From assembly GCF_027706145.1 (NCBI RefSeq), contig NZ_JAQFWW010000002.1, positions 558,001-622,000 of the forward strand: a stretch of 64,000 nt of DNA. The letters are read 5' to 3'. Origin of the DNA: Bacillus changyiensis (lineage in GTDB: Bacteria > Bacillota > Bacilli > Bacillales > Bacillaceae). How positions within the stretch are numbered: the stretch's first letter is position 1; every line of letters starts with the position of its first letter. The notes under the pieces were generated by a model that ran no database searches, had not been told where the DNA came from, and saw only the letters and a list, made by a program, of their open reading frames with translations. Positions 10,815-22,447 of the stretch are shown here, in pieces. A program made the translations under genes and the position numbers.

Positions 10815-10859
10815 AAAAACACCCTATTTCCTCAAATTTTATGGAAAGCAGGTGTTTTT
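10815..10859 (-). terminator. Terminator of fbaA
   Basis: Arms 10815-10831 and 10843-10859 (AAAAACACC and GGTGTTTTT outer stem, GGAAA/TTTCC inner stem, small internal loop) lie directly after the fbaA stop codon. Confidence 0.75.
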
Positions 10860-10868
10860 CTAAGATCA

Positions 10869-11726
10869 TTATGCTTGGTTTGAAGAACCAAATTCACGCA
10901 TTTTGCCAATAACTGTTGCTTTAATAGCTTCACGTGCAGGTCCTAAATATTTACGTGGATCATACTCTTCTGTTAATTTTGCCAATGTTTCACGAACAGC
11001 TTTTGCAGAAGCGATTTGATTTTCTGTGTTGACGTTGATTTTTGCTGTACCTAATGAAATAGATTTTTTAATATCATTAGTTGGAATTCCAGTACCGCCA
11101 TGAAGAACAAGCGGAAGACCTGTAGTTTTTCCAATTTCTTCCATTTCTTTAAATCCTAAGTTAGGTTCACCTTTGTAAGGACCGTGAACAGAACCTAATG
11201 CAGGTGCAAGACAGTCAATACCAGTGCGTTCAACAAGGTCTTGACATTCTTTTGGATCAGCGTAGATCACGCCTTCTGCTACAACATCATCTTCCTGTCC
11301 ACCGACAGTTCCAAGTTCAGCTTCTACTGAAACACCGTGGAAATGAGCAAGTTCAACCACTTTTGCAGTCGTTTCAACATTCTCTTCGAAAGGATGGTGA
11401 GAAGCGTCGATCATAACTGAAGTGAAACCAGCATGAATCGCTTTTGCACAAGATTCAAAGCTTGAACCGTGATCTAAGTGAATCGCAACTGGAACAGTTA
11501 CATTGTATTCTTCCATTAACGCTTTAACCATTGCAACAACTGTTTTAAAACCGCCCATATAACGTCCTGCACCTTCTGATACACCAAGAATAACAGGGGA
11601 TTTTTCTTCTTGAGCTGCTTGTAAAATAGCCTGAGTAAACTCAAGGTTATTTAGGTTAAATTGTCCTACAGCATATTTGTTTTCTTTTGCTTTATTCAAC
11701 ATTTCCGTCATTGATACTAAAGGCAT
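10869..11726 (-). CDS. fbaA: Fructose-bisphosphate aldolase class II
   Basis: Zinc-dependent enzyme that interconverts fructose-1,6-bisphosphate with glyceraldehyde-3-phosphate and dihydroxyacetone phosphate. The 285-residue protein has the class II motifs: [10 protein letters not shown] with zinc-ligand His, [29 protein letters not shown] and KINVNTE. AAGGAGG lies nine bases before the ATG. It is followed by its own terminator and is downstream of spo0F, the B. subtilis order. Confidence 0.97.
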   Translation of the reverse strand: MPLVSMTEMLNKAKENKYAVGQFNLNNLEFTQAILQAAQEEKSPVILGVSEGAGRYMGGFKTVVAMVKALMEEYNVTVPVAIHLDHGSSFESCAKAIHAGFTSVMIDASHHPFEENVETTAKVVELAHFHGVSVEAELGTVGGQEDDVVAEGVIYADPKECQDLVERTGIDCLAPALGSVHGPYKGEPNLGFKEMEEIGKTTGLPLVLHGGTGIPTNDIKKSISLGTAKINVNTENQIASAKAVRETLAKLTEEYDPRKYLGPAREAIKATVIGKMREFGSSNQA

Positions 11727-11925
11727 GTCGAAAGTCCTCCTTATGTAGCCTGATTTGCTTTTTTTTTTCGAAAAAAGCCTTCACACCTAACTAGTATGAC
11801 CAGAAAAACCTGCCATATGTAAAATGTTTTTTTACTACTTTAGCTTTTCTCTACTTATATAGAATAACAATTATTCAGCAAATCGGCAATAACATGACTG
11901 TGACAACATCAAAAACTTTTTCCCG

Positions 11926-12300
11926 TTATCCGTTTGATTTGATGGGCAGATAGACTTTGACTGCCTCGCGAATTTCGTCAATATCAAAGGGCTTTGCAAA
12001 GTGTGTAAGAGCTCCCAACTCTTTTGACTCCTGAATCATATCAAGTTCACCGTAAGCTGTCATAATGATGACACGGATTTGATCATCGATCACTTTCATC
12101 CTTTTTAAAATTTCAATCCCGTCCATTCCAGGTATCTTCATATCAAGCAACACAAGGTCTGGTCGTTCTCTCCCAACAATGTCAAGCGCCTGAAGTCCAT
12201 TAGCAGCCTGAAATGTCTTGTACCCTTCTTTATTGAAAACTTCATTCAGCAAAACGCGAATCCCGTACTGATCATCTACAATTAAAATCTTCTCATTCAT
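11926..12300 (-). CDS. spo0F: Sporulation phosphorelay protein Spo0F
   Basis: Single-domain response regulator that takes phosphate from sporulation kinases (KinA-E) and passes it to Spo0B. The 124-residue receiver domain has the acidic pocket ILIVDDQ, the phospho-acceptor Asp in LLDMKIPG (D53 with this start, D54 in the standard numbering), TAYGE and the conserved Lys in HFAKPFD. No output domain is present, as expected. The ATG at 12300 is used; an in-frame upstream extension is not conserved. A strong sigma-H promoter lies upstream. Confidence 0.96.
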   Translation of the reverse strand: MNEKILIVDDQYGIRVLLNEVFNKEGYKTFQAANGLQALDIVGRERPDLVLLDMKIPGMDGIEILKRMKVIDDQIRVIIMTAYGELDMIQESKELGALTHFAKPFDIDEIREAVKVYLPIKSNG

Positions 12301-12352
12301 TTTTCTACACACCTCTACACTTAATTTTCGCCAAAATAAAGCAGTAGTTTAT

Positions 12353-12382
12353 CTATTCTGTTTTGTTTTACTTTTTTCCTTT
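12353..12382 (-). promoter_or_regulatory. Sigma-H promoter of spo0F
   Basis: Minus strand AAAGGAAAA (12374-12382), 12-base spacer, ACAGAATAG (12353-12361): a near-perfect match to the sigma-H pattern. About 20 bases further upstream is TGTCGCA (around 12402-12408), one mismatch from the Spo0A box core TGTCGAA. Both fit the known dual control of spo0F. Confidence 0.72.
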
Positions 12383-12477
12383 AATTCAAGTATTTAAGTT
12401 TGCGACAGATTTAGAGGATTTTTCCCAATTTTCTTCTTTAGTATATAATGATAGACAGGAAAAAAGGAGGAGTCGAC

Positions 12478-13008
12478 TTGCTTAAAATTTTCACGACACA
12501 ATTATTAGGAATCTTTAATCGAATTCAGGAAAAGGAAGCCTTGGCGATTGAAGATGGAGCCAGATTTTTAGCTCAAGCAGTGATTAGTAATCACTCCATA
12601 TATGTTTATGGAAAAAATGAACTGGAGGGCATTCTAAACGAAGCCTTGCACAGTTCTGAACCGTTTCCCTCAGTCAAATCGCTTCCCCATGATGAAGTAG
12701 ATTGGCCTGTTTTTCAACCCGCTGATAAGGTGCTGATGTTTTGTGCCTCTCCAATGGATCATGATGAACGACAAATAGCTGAAAAACTGAATGAAAAAGG
12801 GGTTGGATTGATCATTATCTCCCCTTCATCTAAAGAAGATACATCTATTGAATCATTTGCCGATGTCCATATTGACTTAAACTTGACAAGGCCGCTTCTT
12901 CCCCATGAAGATGGTACAAGATTCGGGTTTCCTTCACTCATGGTGAGCCTCTACATTTACCATGCCCTTTCCTTTACATTAAAGGAAATTCTTCAGGAAT
13001 ACCAATGA
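12478..13008 (+). CDS. ywjG: Conserved protein YwjG (DUF2529)
   Basis: A 176-residue cytoplasmic protein of unknown function found between spo0F and pyrG in many bacilli. It has a sugar-isomerase-like alpha/beta outline (IYVYGKNELEGI, then VLMFCASPMDHDE and GLIIISPSS) but no catalytic motif that can be named. The start is TTG at 12478, seven bases after GGAGG; the frame is open to an ATG at 12448 that overlaps the -10 TATAAT (12444-12449) and is therefore rejected. Confidence 0.8.
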   Translation: MLKIFTTQLLGIFNRIQEKEALAIEDGARFLAQAVISNHSIYVYGKNELEGILNEALHSSEPFPSVKSLPHDEVDWPVFQPADKVLMFCASPMDHDERQIAEKLNEKGVGLIIISPSSKEDTSIESFADVHIDLNLTRPLLPHEDGTRFGFPSLMVSLYIYHALSFTLKEILQEYQ

Positions 13009-13079
13009 AAGAAACCGCCCGGCTTGAAATTAGTTGTTTCTTCTCATGCCATACGATTATAGTACTAGACATGACAAAA

Positions 13080-13105
13080 AACCTGTCAACTTATGCTGAC
13101 AGGTT
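13080..13105 (-). terminator. Terminator of pyrG
   Basis: Stem AACCTGTCA/TGACAGGTT with an eight-base loop and a T-run on the minus strand, just after pyrG. It may also stop ywjG transcripts. Confidence 0.85.
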
Positions 13106-13112
13106 CTTTGCT

Positions 13113-14783
<1,671 letters not shown>

Positions 14784-14822
14784 TTAGTTGTTTTCTAAAT
14801 GATTAAGATATGTTAGGGACGG

Positions 14823-14863
14823 AAAAACAAGAAAGCTCCCTTTCAATTTCTTGAAAGGGAGCT
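14823..14863 (-). promoter_or_regulatory. Attenuator hairpin in the pyrG leader
   Basis: On the minus strand AGCTCCCTTTCAA (14851-14863) pairs perfectly with TTGAAAGGGAGCT (14834-14846) across a four-base loop, followed by TTCTTGTTTTT. The pyrimidine-rich 5' arm is the expected pairing target for the extra G residues added at a GGGC start in the known B. subtilis pyrG mechanism. Confidence 0.85.
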
Positions 14864-14900
14864 GATAGTCCGTATCACTTGAATCTCTTCTTTTTGAAGA

Positions 14901-14940
14901 GCCCAAAATACATACTACATAGTTCACTTATGAAAGTCAA
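14901..14940 (-). promoter_or_regulatory. pyrG promoter with GGGC start
   Basis: Minus strand TTGACT (14935-14940), 17-base spacer, TAGTAT (14912-14917), then seven bases to GGGC (14904-14901). The GGGC start is the feature on which CTP-dependent reiterative G addition depends. The promoter starts 24 bases after the rpoE stop codon. Confidence 0.8.
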
Positions 14941-14963
14941 GATCCAATTTAAATCATACCTGT

Positions 14964-15455
14964 TTAATCTTCTGCATCTTCATCAAAATCTTCGTCATCA
15001 TCTAAAACTTCGTCTTCAAGGTCATCAAGTTCATCATCATCCGTTTCATCGATATCATCGAATTCATCGGTATCAAGATCAGCTTCATCATCAAGAAGAA
15101 TATCATCAACTTCATTTTCAAAATCTTCTTCTGCATCAACAGCTTTTTTCGCTTTTTTCTTTTTCGCCTTTACAGTCGGCTGTGTTTCTTCGTCAAGCTG
15201 ATCATATGGATACCAACTACGCAATCCCCATGTCTGGTCAGACAGCGCTAAAAAGCGACCGTCAATATTTAAATCTGTATAAAACTGGGCAATGCGATCC
15301 TCCAGCTCTTCTTTTCCAAGTCCGAGCAGAGAAGCTGCTTTATCTGTAAGTTCTTGAAATGTAATTGATTTTTTTTCGTCTAAGAATATTTCATGTGCAA
15401 TTTCTACTAAAGCCATTTCCTTCAGCTGTTCTTCTGAGTATTGTTTCAAGCTCAT
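14964..15455 (-). CDS. rpoE: RNA polymerase delta subunit
   Basis: Delta subunit that increases RNA polymerase recycling and promoter selectivity in Gram-positive bacteria. The 163-residue protein has a folded N-terminal HARE-type domain (EMALVEIAHEI, then the invariant DLNIDGRFLALSDQTWGLR), a Lys-rich linker and a long disordered tail made almost entirely of Asp and Glu. The ATG at 15455 follows AAAGGGAG by nine bases; upstream in-frame codons to 15506 are not conserved-looking. Confidence 0.95.
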   Translation of the reverse strand: MSLKQYSEEQLKEMALVEIAHEIFLDEKKSITFQELTDKAASLLGLGKEELEDRIAQFYTDLNIDGRFLALSDQTWGLRSWYPYDQLDEETQPTVKAKKKKAKKAVDAEEDFENEVDDILLDDEADLDTDEFDDIDETDDDELDDLEDEVLDDDEDFDEDAED

Positions 15456-15733
15456 GGCCAGACACTCCCTTTCTATCTTCATGTATGTATCTACTATCTT
15501 TGTCATAGAAAATAAGCATGTAATTCCCGTCTTTTACGACAAACCATACCTCTCATTATAAACAAAAGCAAACAGTTTATGCTACCTTTATTCCTGTTAA
15601 TTCAATAAATTTTACTTAAAATACAATAACTAAATGAGCGGCAGAAAACATGAAGTAAAAGATACAAAAAAGGAAGACCGGCTTGGACCTAAAACGAACA
15701 AAGCAAATAAGCTTGTCCGTCTCTGTTTACACA

Positions 15734-16876
15734 CTAGGATTTGATTAGCATTCTCGAAATCACCATACGCTGAATTTCTTGAGTACCTTCATAAATTTGC
15801 GTAATTTTCGCATCACGCATATAGCGTTCAACTGGGTAATCTTTTGTATAGCCATATCCGCCAAAGATTTGAACAGCTTCTGTTGTCACCTTCATGGCTG
15901 TATCACCAGCATACAATTTTGACATTGCAGATGCTTTCCCATAAGGCAGGCCTTGAGATTCAAGCCATGCCGCCTGATAGGTTAAAAGCCTTGATGCTTC
16001 AATTTCTGTCGCCATGTCTGCTAGTTTAAATGCAACTCCTTGTTGTTCGGCAATCGGTTTGCCAAATTGCTTTCGTTCCTTTGCATAGGCTTTCGCAGCC
16101 GCAAATGCTCCTTGCGCAATTCCGACAGCTTGGGCCGCAATTCCGTTTCTCCCGCCGTCAAGTGTCATCATGGCAATTTTAAAACCTTCTCCTTCTTCAC
16201 CAAGCCTGTTTTTTACAGGGACACGACAGTCCTCAAAGATAATTTCTGTCGTTGGTGATGAACGAATTCCAAGCTTTTTCTCTTTTTTACCGACTGAAAA
16301 GCCAGGAAAGTCTTTCTCAATTATAAAAGCTGTTGACCCTTGGTGTTTCTTCTCCTGATCGAGAGCAGCAAATACAATATAATAATCAGCAATTCCTCCA
16401 TTTGTAATAAAAATTTTTGTTCCATTTATGATATATTCATCACCGTTTTTAACTGCAGTTGTTTTCATTCCACCTGCATCAGAACCTGAACCTGGTTCAG
16501 TTAAGCCGTAAGCACCGATCTTTTCTCCACGTGCCATCGGCTTTAAGTATTTCTGCTTTTGCTCTTCACTTCCAAAAGTATAGATTGGCCAGCCTGCAAG
16601 TGATGTATGAGCAGACAGAGTGACACCTGTTGAAGCACATACACTTGAGAGTTCTTCCACTGCAATGACGTATGCTAAATAATCGCTGCCGATCCCACCG
16701 TATTCTTCTGGCCACGGAATACCCGTCAATCCTAATTCCGCCATCTTTTTAAATAACTCAATATTAAACCTTTCTTCTTCATCACGCTCAGCCGCTGTCG
16801 GTTCCACCTCATGGTTAGCAAAGTCGCGGACCATCTTTTGAATCATTTGATGCTCTTCAGACAGCTTAAACATCAT
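15734..16876 (-). CDS. acdA: Acyl-CoA dehydrogenase AcdA
   Basis: FAD-dependent dehydrogenase for the first step of fatty-acid beta-oxidation. The 380-residue protein has the three-domain ACAD layout: [14 protein letters not shown] near residue 125, FITNGG, and the C-terminal catalytic-base segment IYEGTQEIQ. It is last in the fadF-mmgA-mmgB-mmgC-acdA series, next to rpoE as in B. subtilis. Two consecutive ATG codons are possible starts; the first has AGGAG ten bases upstream. Confidence 0.93.
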   Translation of the reverse strand: MMFKLSEEHQMIQKMVRDFANHEVEPTAAERDEEERFNIELFKKMAELGLTGIPWPEEYGGIGSDYLAYVIAVEELSSVCASTGVTLSAHTSLAGWPIYTFGSEEQKQKYLKPMARGEKIGAYGLTEPGSGSDAGGMKTTAVKNGDEYIINGTKIFITNGGIADYYIVFAALDQEKKHQGSTAFIIEKDFPGFSVGKKEKKLGIRSSPTTEIIFEDCRVPVKNRLGEEGEGFKIAMMTLDGGRNGIAAQAVGIAQGAFAAAKAYAKERKQFGKPIAEQQGVAFKLADMATEIEASRLLTYQAAWLESQGLPYGKASAMSKLYAGDTAMKVTTEAVQIFGGYGYTKDYPVERYMRDAKITQIYEGTQEIQRMVISRMLIKS

Positions 16877-16890
16877 CGCTTCCCCACTCC

Positions 16891-18010
16891 TTATATATGC
16901 TTGTTAATGACGATTCGTTGAATTTCGTTTGTTCCTTCATAAATTTCACATACTTTCGCATCTCTGAAGTATCGTTCTACATGATAATCTGTTGTTAACC
17001 CCTGATAACCAAATAGTTGAATGGCCTCAGTTGTCACATACATCGCTGTCTCTGAAGCAAACAATTTAGCCATCGCTGCCGCTTTTCCAGTTTTTCTACC
17101 TTGTTCTTTTAGTGATGCAGCTTGATAGACGAGAAGCTTGGCCGCTTCTGTCCGCGTCGCCATATCAGCCAATTTAAAAGCTAGCTCCTGTTGTTGCTTG
17201 AGGAGCTCTCCCTTTTGATACGTCACCTTGACATATTCGGTCGCATCACTAAGCGCGCTTTCAGCAATACCAAGCGCCTGTGCAGCGATTCCGATTCTAC
17301 CTGTATCTAGATGAGACATGGCAATTTTAAACCCCTCGCCTTCCTTACCAAGTAGCTGGCAAGAAGAAATGACAGCGTTATCAAAATGAAGTGTTATTGT
17401 TTGTGAACCGTGGAGTCCCATCTTCGCTATATTTTTGCCAATGTGAAGGCCCTTTGTTCCTTTCTCAATGATAAAAGCTGAAATCCCCTTTGTCCCCAAG
17501 TCTTGCAAAAACGAGGTAAATATCTGCCGCTTCTCCGTTCGTAATAAAATTTTTTGTTCCGTTTAAAACGTACGTACCACCTTGTTTTTCTGCTTTTGTT
17601 TTAATGCTCCCTGCATCAGAACCGGCGTTTGGCTCTGTTAAACAAAAGGCTCCTATATATTGTCCACTAGCGAGTTTTTTGACATAACACTCTTTTTGCT
17701 GTTCATTCCCATACAAAAGGATAGGCATTGTAGCAAGTGATGTGTGCACAGATAAAATTGTTCCAACAACAGCACTGACTTTTGATAACTCATGAATGGT
17801 GATGATATACGAAATAAAGTCAGTACCAGCCCCGTTATACTTCACAGGAATGGGCAGACCCATCCAGCCGCAACTTGCCATTTTCGTTAAAGTAGCTGCC
17901 GGAAAATGCCCCTTTTCCATTTCTGGTACATACGGAGCTACTTCGCGTTCAGCAAACTGACTAACTTGCTTTCGCATCCCGGCTTGTGCTTCTGTCAATA
18001 GAAGGTTCAC
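16891..18010 (-). pseudogene. mmgC: Acyl-CoA dehydrogenase (MmgC-like), frameshifted
   Basis: Second acyl-CoA dehydrogenase of the operon, split into two overlapping frames: the N-terminal part 17465-18010 (GTG start, AGGAGGGG upstream) and the C-terminal part 16891-17508. The first ends shortly after [15 protein letters not shown]. The second resumes at [14 protein letters not shown] and runs to the catalytic IYEGTNEIQR. The join lies in two G4 runs (plus-strand C4 at 17485-17488 and 17494-17497). Removing one base from either restores a single protein of about 372 residues with all ACAD motifs. Either a recent inactivating change or a homopolymer sequencing error. Confidence 0.85.
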
Positions 18011-18026
18011 TTTTTGCCCCTCCTCT

Positions 18027-18890
18027 TCAATTGTCGCCGTACGTATAAAAACCCCTACCCGATTTTTTCCCTAAACGGCCTGCGTTGACATATTGTTTCA
18101 GTAGTGGACATGGTCTGTATTTATCATCACCAAACCCTTGATGAAGTGTTTCCATAATAGAAAGACATGTATCAAGTCCAATGAGATCAGCTAGAGCAAG
18201 CGGTCCCATTGGGTGGTTCATTCCCAATTTCATAATACTGTCAATGCTTTCTTTGTCTGCGACACCCTCGTAAAGCGCGAACACTGCTTCATTAATCATT
18301 GGCATTAACATTCGATTGGAAATAAAACCAGGAAAATCATGGACTTCAATTGGCACTTTGTTAAGCTTTTTAGCCACAGTAACAACCGTTTGATACGTTT
18401 CCTCACTCGTCTCAAGCCCTTTGATCACTTCAATCAGCTGCATGACAGGTACTGGATTCATAAAATGCATACCGATGACATGTTCCGGTTTGTTTGTGAC
18501 TGATGCAAGCTCTGTAATCGATAAAGATGACGTATTTGATGCCAGAATCGCAGAATCTCCAGTTGCACCATCCAAACGCTTAAAAATCTCTTTTTTCACA
18601 TCCATATTTTCAATAGCAGCTTCAATAATGAGAAAGGCCTCGTGAGCATCTTCCAAATGAGGTACTGGAGAGAGCCGCTGATAGATTTCCTTGACATCTT
18701 GTTGTGACATTTTGCCTTTTTCCGCCTGCCTCATCAGTTGACCTGAAATTCGCTTCATCCCTTTTTGAATTTGTTCATCTGATACATCGTTCAAATAGAC
18801 ATTGTAACCAGCCTGAGCACAAACTTGGGCAATTCCCCCACCCATTTGCCCTGTACCGATGACCATGATCGTGTCGTTTCTCAATTTCAT
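18027..18890 (-). CDS. mmgB: 3-hydroxyacyl-CoA (3-hydroxybutyryl-CoA) dehydrogenase
   Basis: NAD-dependent dehydrogenase of beta-oxidation or butanoate metabolism. The 287-residue protein has the dinucleotide-binding [15 protein letters not shown] at the N-terminus, [11 protein letters not shown], and the catalytic [12 protein letters not shown]; the C-terminal helical domain contains [16 protein letters not shown]. The purine-rich AAGGGGGG abuts the ATG at 18890, so translation may instead start at the TTG two codons inside (18884), which is spaced six bases. It lies between mmgA and mmgC. Confidence 0.93.
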   Translation of the reverse strand: MKLRNDTIMVIGTGQMGGGIAQVCAQAGYNVYLNDVSDEQIQKGMKRISGQLMRQAEKGKMSQQDVKEIYQRLSPVPHLEDAHEAFLIIEAAIENMDVKKEIFKRLDGATGDSAILASNTSSLSITELASVTNKPEHVIGMHFMNPVPVMQLIEVIKGLETSEETYQTVVTVAKKLNKVPIEVHDFPGFISNRMLMPMINEAVFALYEGVADKESIDSIMKLGMNHPMGPLALADLIGLDTCLSIMETLHQGFGDDKYRPCPLLKQYVNAGRLGKKSGRGFYTYGDN

Positions 18891-18896
18891 CCCCCC

Positions 18897-20075
18897 TTAA
18901 ACATGAATCATAACAGCATCGCCTTGACCACCGCCACTACAAATTGCAGCTATACCCGTACCACCACCGCGTCGTTTCAACTCATACATCAGCGTCAGAA
19001 TGATCCGTGCACCGCTCGCACCAATCGGATGGCCAAGTGCAATTGCACCACCATTTACATTGACCTTTTCCATATCAATTCCAGCGATTTTCCCACTTGC
19101 CAAAGCAACTGCCGCGAAAGCTTCATTGATTTCAAACAGACTGATATCAGCTTGGTCTGCACCCGTTTTTTTCAGCAACTCATCAATGACCAGCCCAGGT
19201 GTTTTTGGAAAGTCTTTGGCCTCAACAGCAAGTGAAGTATGGGCAATAATCGTTGCTAGCGGTTTTACGTTTAGGGCTTCTGCCTTTGCCTCACTGGCAA
19301 TAATGAGCGAACATGCTCCATCATTTACTCCAGGCGCATTGCCAGCTGTAATCGTCCCGTTTTCGTCAAAAACAGGTGAAAGCATTGCTAGCCTTTCAAT
19401 TGATGTGTTTCGGCGCGGACCTTCATCACGGTCCACAATTAATTTCTCACCTTTTTTTTGTGGAATATTTACAGGAACAATTTCTTCTTGAAGCAATCCT
19501 GAATCCGTTGCCTCGACAGCTCGCTGTTGACTTGCTAATGCCCAGCGGTCTTGTTCTTCTCTCGTAATCTTTAATTCTTTCGCAACGGCATTGCCATAAG
19601 CCCCCATGTGTACACCTGCAAAAGAACATGTCAAACCATCCAGAAGCATCATATCCTGAACAGTTCCATCTCCCATCCTATAGCCCATTCTCGCTTTTTT
19701 CAGCAAGTAAGGTGCATTAGACATCGACTCCATTCCACCCGTAACGATCACTTCTGCATCACCAGCGCGAATCATCTGGTCAGCCATTGTCAGACTTCTC
19801 ATCCCAGAGGCACAAACTTTATTAATAGTTTCCGTTTTGACAGACCACGGTAGATCTGCATATCTTGCTGCTTGTCTTGAAGGCAATTGTCCCTGCCCTC
19901 CTTGCAAAACTGAACCCATGATCACTTCATCTACGTGTTCCCCTCTTACTCCAGAGCGTTTTAATGCAGCTTGAATGGCAATACCCCCAAGCTCAGCAGC
20001 TGATTTCGTCTGAAGTGCTCCCCCTAATTTTCCAAAAGGTGTCCGTGCACCTCCAACAATTACCGATTTGACCAT
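18897..20075 (-). CDS. mmgA: Acetyl-CoA C-acetyltransferase (thiolase)
   Basis: Type II thiolase that cleaves or condenses acetoacetyl-CoA, at the end of beta-oxidation. The 392-residue protein carries the acyl-acceptor Cys in NKVCASGMRSL, the NEAFA segment, GGAIALGHPIGASG with the catalytic His, and the C-terminal Cys in AAICSGGGQGDA. GAGGGGAG lies before the ATG. It follows fadF and precedes mmgB in one transcription unit. Confidence 0.95.
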   Translation of the reverse strand: MVKSVIVGGARTPFGKLGGALQTKSAAELGGIAIQAALKRSGVRGEHVDEVIMGSVLQGGQGQLPSRQAARYADLPWSVKTETINKVCASGMRSLTMADQMIRAGDAEVIVTGGMESMSNAPYLLKKARMGYRMGDGTVQDMMLLDGLTCSFAGVHMGAYGNAVAKELKITREEQDRWALASQQRAVEATDSGLLQEEIVPVNIPQKKGEKLIVDRDEGPRRNTSIERLAMLSPVFDENGTITAGNAPGVNDGACSLIIASEAKAEALNVKPLATIIAHTSLAVEAKDFPKTPGLVIDELLKKTGADQADISLFEINEAFAAVALASGKIAGIDMEKVNVNGGAIALGHPIGASGARIILTLMYELKRRGGGTGIAAICSGGGQGDAVMIHV

Positions 20076-20158
20076 GATATCTCCCCTCAGCCTTCTTTAT
20101 ATACTTATGATAAAAGAAGGCGGAGATTCTACTCACACCTTCTTTTTCATCTCTAAAT

Positions 20159-22279
20159 CTAGGATGCCTCCTCCCCTTGATCTTCTTTGCCAAACACTGC
20201 CCGTTCTAGCAGTTCAGCAACATCGTTTGTGGCAACTTGTTCCTCAATTTCTTTTGCCTTAGTTCCATCTCCAAGCATTGTGAGACAATACGGACAACCG
20301 GAACTAATCACTGATGGATTGGTCAGCAGAGCCTGCTCTGTTCGCGCTACATTAATTCTTGTTCCTGTCTCTTCCTCCATCCACATCAAGCCACCGCCTG
20401 CTCCACAGCACATTCCGGTTTCCCGGCTGCGCTCCATTTCCACTAAGCGGATTCCCGGAATTGAACGAAGGATGTCACGAGGAGGATCATAGACTTCGTT
20501 ATAACGTCCTAAATAACAGGAATCATGAAATGTCACCGTTTCCTCAACCGGAAACTTCGGTTTAAGCTTGCCGTCTCGAACAAGTGAGGCGAGTAATTCT
20601 GTATGATGAAAAACTTCTGCTTCAAGGCCAAAATCAGGATATTCGTTTTTGAAAATATTATATGCATGAGGATCGATCGTAACAATTTTTTTAATATCAT
20701 GTTTTGCAAATTCTTCAATATTTTTTGTGGCTAGCTCTTGAAACAAGAATTCATTACCAAGTCGTCTTGGTGTATCACCTGAGTTTTTCTCTTTGTTTCC
20801 AAGAATGGCAAATGAGACACCGGCATGCTGAAGAAGGTGTGCGAATGCCATCGCAATTTTTTGACTCCGTCTGTCATAAGATCCCATCGATCCAACCCAA
20901 AACAAATATTCAAACTCTTTCTCTTTTTTCTTCATTTCCTTAACAGTCGGTACTTCAACGTCTTCACGCATGTCCCGCCAGTTTTCTCGTTCTTTTCTGT
21001 TTAATCCCCATGGATTCCCCTGTCTCTCAATGCTTGTCATCGCACGCTGTGCATCAGCATCCATTTTTCCTTCTGTTAGAACAAGATAGCGACGAAGATC
21101 AATAATCTTATCAACGTGCTCATTCATAACTGGACACTGATCCTCACAATTGCGGCAAGTCGTACAAGCCCAAATCTCCTCTTCTGTGATGACATCCCCA
21201 ATTAAACTTGGGTTATAAAGATCTGTGGCTGCGGCTTCTTTTGATCCTTCTCCACCAGCCGCCATTGCTAACTGGTTAGCTTTTGTATGTTGAAAAAATG
21301 TGGCCGGTACCCAAGGTGTCTTTGATGTCACAGCTGCTCCTTTTTCTGTTAGGTGGTCTCTAAGCCGCAAGATGAGATCCATTGGTGACAACATTTTACC
21401 TGTGCCTGTCGCAGGACACATATTGGTACAGCGACCACATTCTACACAAGCGTAAAGATCGATAAGCTGTGATTGTCTGAATTCTTCAATTCGACCAACA
21501 CCAAACGTTTCTTTTGATTCATCTTCAAAATCAATTTTTTCAAGCTTTCCCGGATTTGTTAGCCTGCTCAAAAAAACATTTGCAGGTCCAGCAATCAAAT
21601 GAGCGTGCTTTGATTGAGGAACATAAACTAAAAACGTTAATAAAATCAAGAGATGGGCCCACCACGCCAGATAAAAAACGACTGTAGCGGCAGTTTCGCC
21701 CATAAACCCAAAAACAAATGCAACCGCTGAGGCCATTGGTTCATGCCAAGCAAGCGAGTGGTCGTGCCAAACGATATTCATACCATTTCCGAGCAAAACG
21801 GTAAACATCAACCCACCGATCAACAGTAGCACAAGGCCTGATTTAAAATTTCGTTTCAGTCTAACAAGCTTTTCAATATAACGCCGATGAAACGCCCAAG
21901 CAACTGCAATCAAAATCAGCAGTGTAACTATTTCCTGAAAGAATGTGAATGCAGGATAAACACTCCCAAGCGGCAGTCCTTTATCTGGAAAAAGTCCTTT
22001 TATAATAAAATCCAGTGCCCCAAACTGGACAAGAATAAAACCATAAAAAAACATAACATGAATAATCCCGCTTTTTTTATCTTTGAGCAATTTCTTTTGA
22101 CCGAAGACATTTTGCCATATCCTTTGAAGCCGTTCCTTGATCCGTTGATCAAAAACCTCTTTTTGTCCGAGTCTAATGTAACTCAACCTCGTCCTGATCA
22201 AGTAAATAAACAGATAAACGGCGTAAAAGGTTACTCCCAAAAATGCAATGAAATTTAACCATAACATGTAACTCAACAA
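20159..22279 (-). CDS. fadF: Fe-S oxidoreductase FadF (electron transfer for acyl-CoA oxidation)
   Basis: Membrane-bound iron-sulfur reductase thought to pass electrons from acyl-CoA dehydrogenase/ETF to quinone. The 706-residue protein has about five or six N-terminal membrane segments like nitrate reductase gamma, two 4Fe-4S motifs (CVECGRCTNMCP and CTTCRNCEDQCP), and two C-terminal CCG-type domains (DSCYLGRYN and GMCCGAGGG, then GCPYC). It equals ywjF. The start is TTG, six bases after AAGGGGG; an ATG five codons inside is too far from it. A FadR-type operator overlaps the promoter. Confidence 0.92.
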   Translation of the reverse strand: MLSYMLWLNFIAFLGVTFYAVYLFIYLIRTRLSYIRLGQKEVFDQRIKERLQRIWQNVFGQKKLLKDKKSGIIHVMFFYGFILVQFGALDFIIKGLFPDKGLPLGSVYPAFTFFQEIVTLLILIAVAWAFHRRYIEKLVRLKRNFKSGLVLLLIGGLMFTVLLGNGMNIVWHDHSLAWHEPMASAVAFVFGFMGETAATVVFYLAWWAHLLILLTFLVYVPQSKHAHLIAGPANVFLSRLTNPGKLEKIDFEDESKETFGVGRIEEFRQSQLIDLYACVECGRCTNMCPATGTGKMLSPMDLILRLRDHLTEKGAAVTSKTPWVPATFFQHTKANQLAMAAGGEGSKEAAATDLYNPSLIGDVITEEEIWACTTCRNCEDQCPVMNEHVDKIIDLRRYLVLTEGKMDADAQRAMTSIERQGNPWGLNRKERENWRDMREDVEVPTVKEMKKKEKEFEYLFWVGSMGSYDRRSQKIAMAFAHLLQHAGVSFAILGNKEKNSGDTPRRLGNEFLFQELATKNIEEFAKHDIKKIVTIDPHAYNIFKNEYPDFGLEAEVFHHTELLASLVRDGKLKPKFPVEETVTFHDSCYLGRYNEVYDPPRDILRSIPGIRLVEMERSRETGMCCGAGGGLMWMEEETGTRINVARTEQALLTNPSVISSGCPYCLTMLGDGTKAKEIEEQVATNDVAELLERAVFGKEDQGEEAS

Positions 22280-22337
22280 TAGCTCCCCCTTTCAGTTCTC
22301 CCAATCCAACTTCCCGAGAATCCCCTTTACTATCTTT

Positions 22338-22367
22338 ATCTTAAATAATGAATGAGTGTTCAGTCAA
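22338..22367 (-). promoter_or_regulatory. fadF promoter with FadR-type operator
   Basis: Plus strand TGAATGAGTGTTCAGTCA at 22349-22366 closely follows the Bacillus FadR box (TGAATGA-N4-TCATTCA). It overlaps the minus-strand -35 TTGACT (22362-22367) and the spacer of a promoter whose -10 is TAAGAT (22338-22343, 18-base spacing). Repression relieved by long-chain acyl-CoA would be expected. Confidence 0.78.
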
Positions 22368-22447
22368 TCCTTTTTCTCATTCCTAAGTGGCTTTTTAAAA
22401 AGGTGATCGGGCAAACATATCACGGTGTGGAGATTTACGCAGAACAG

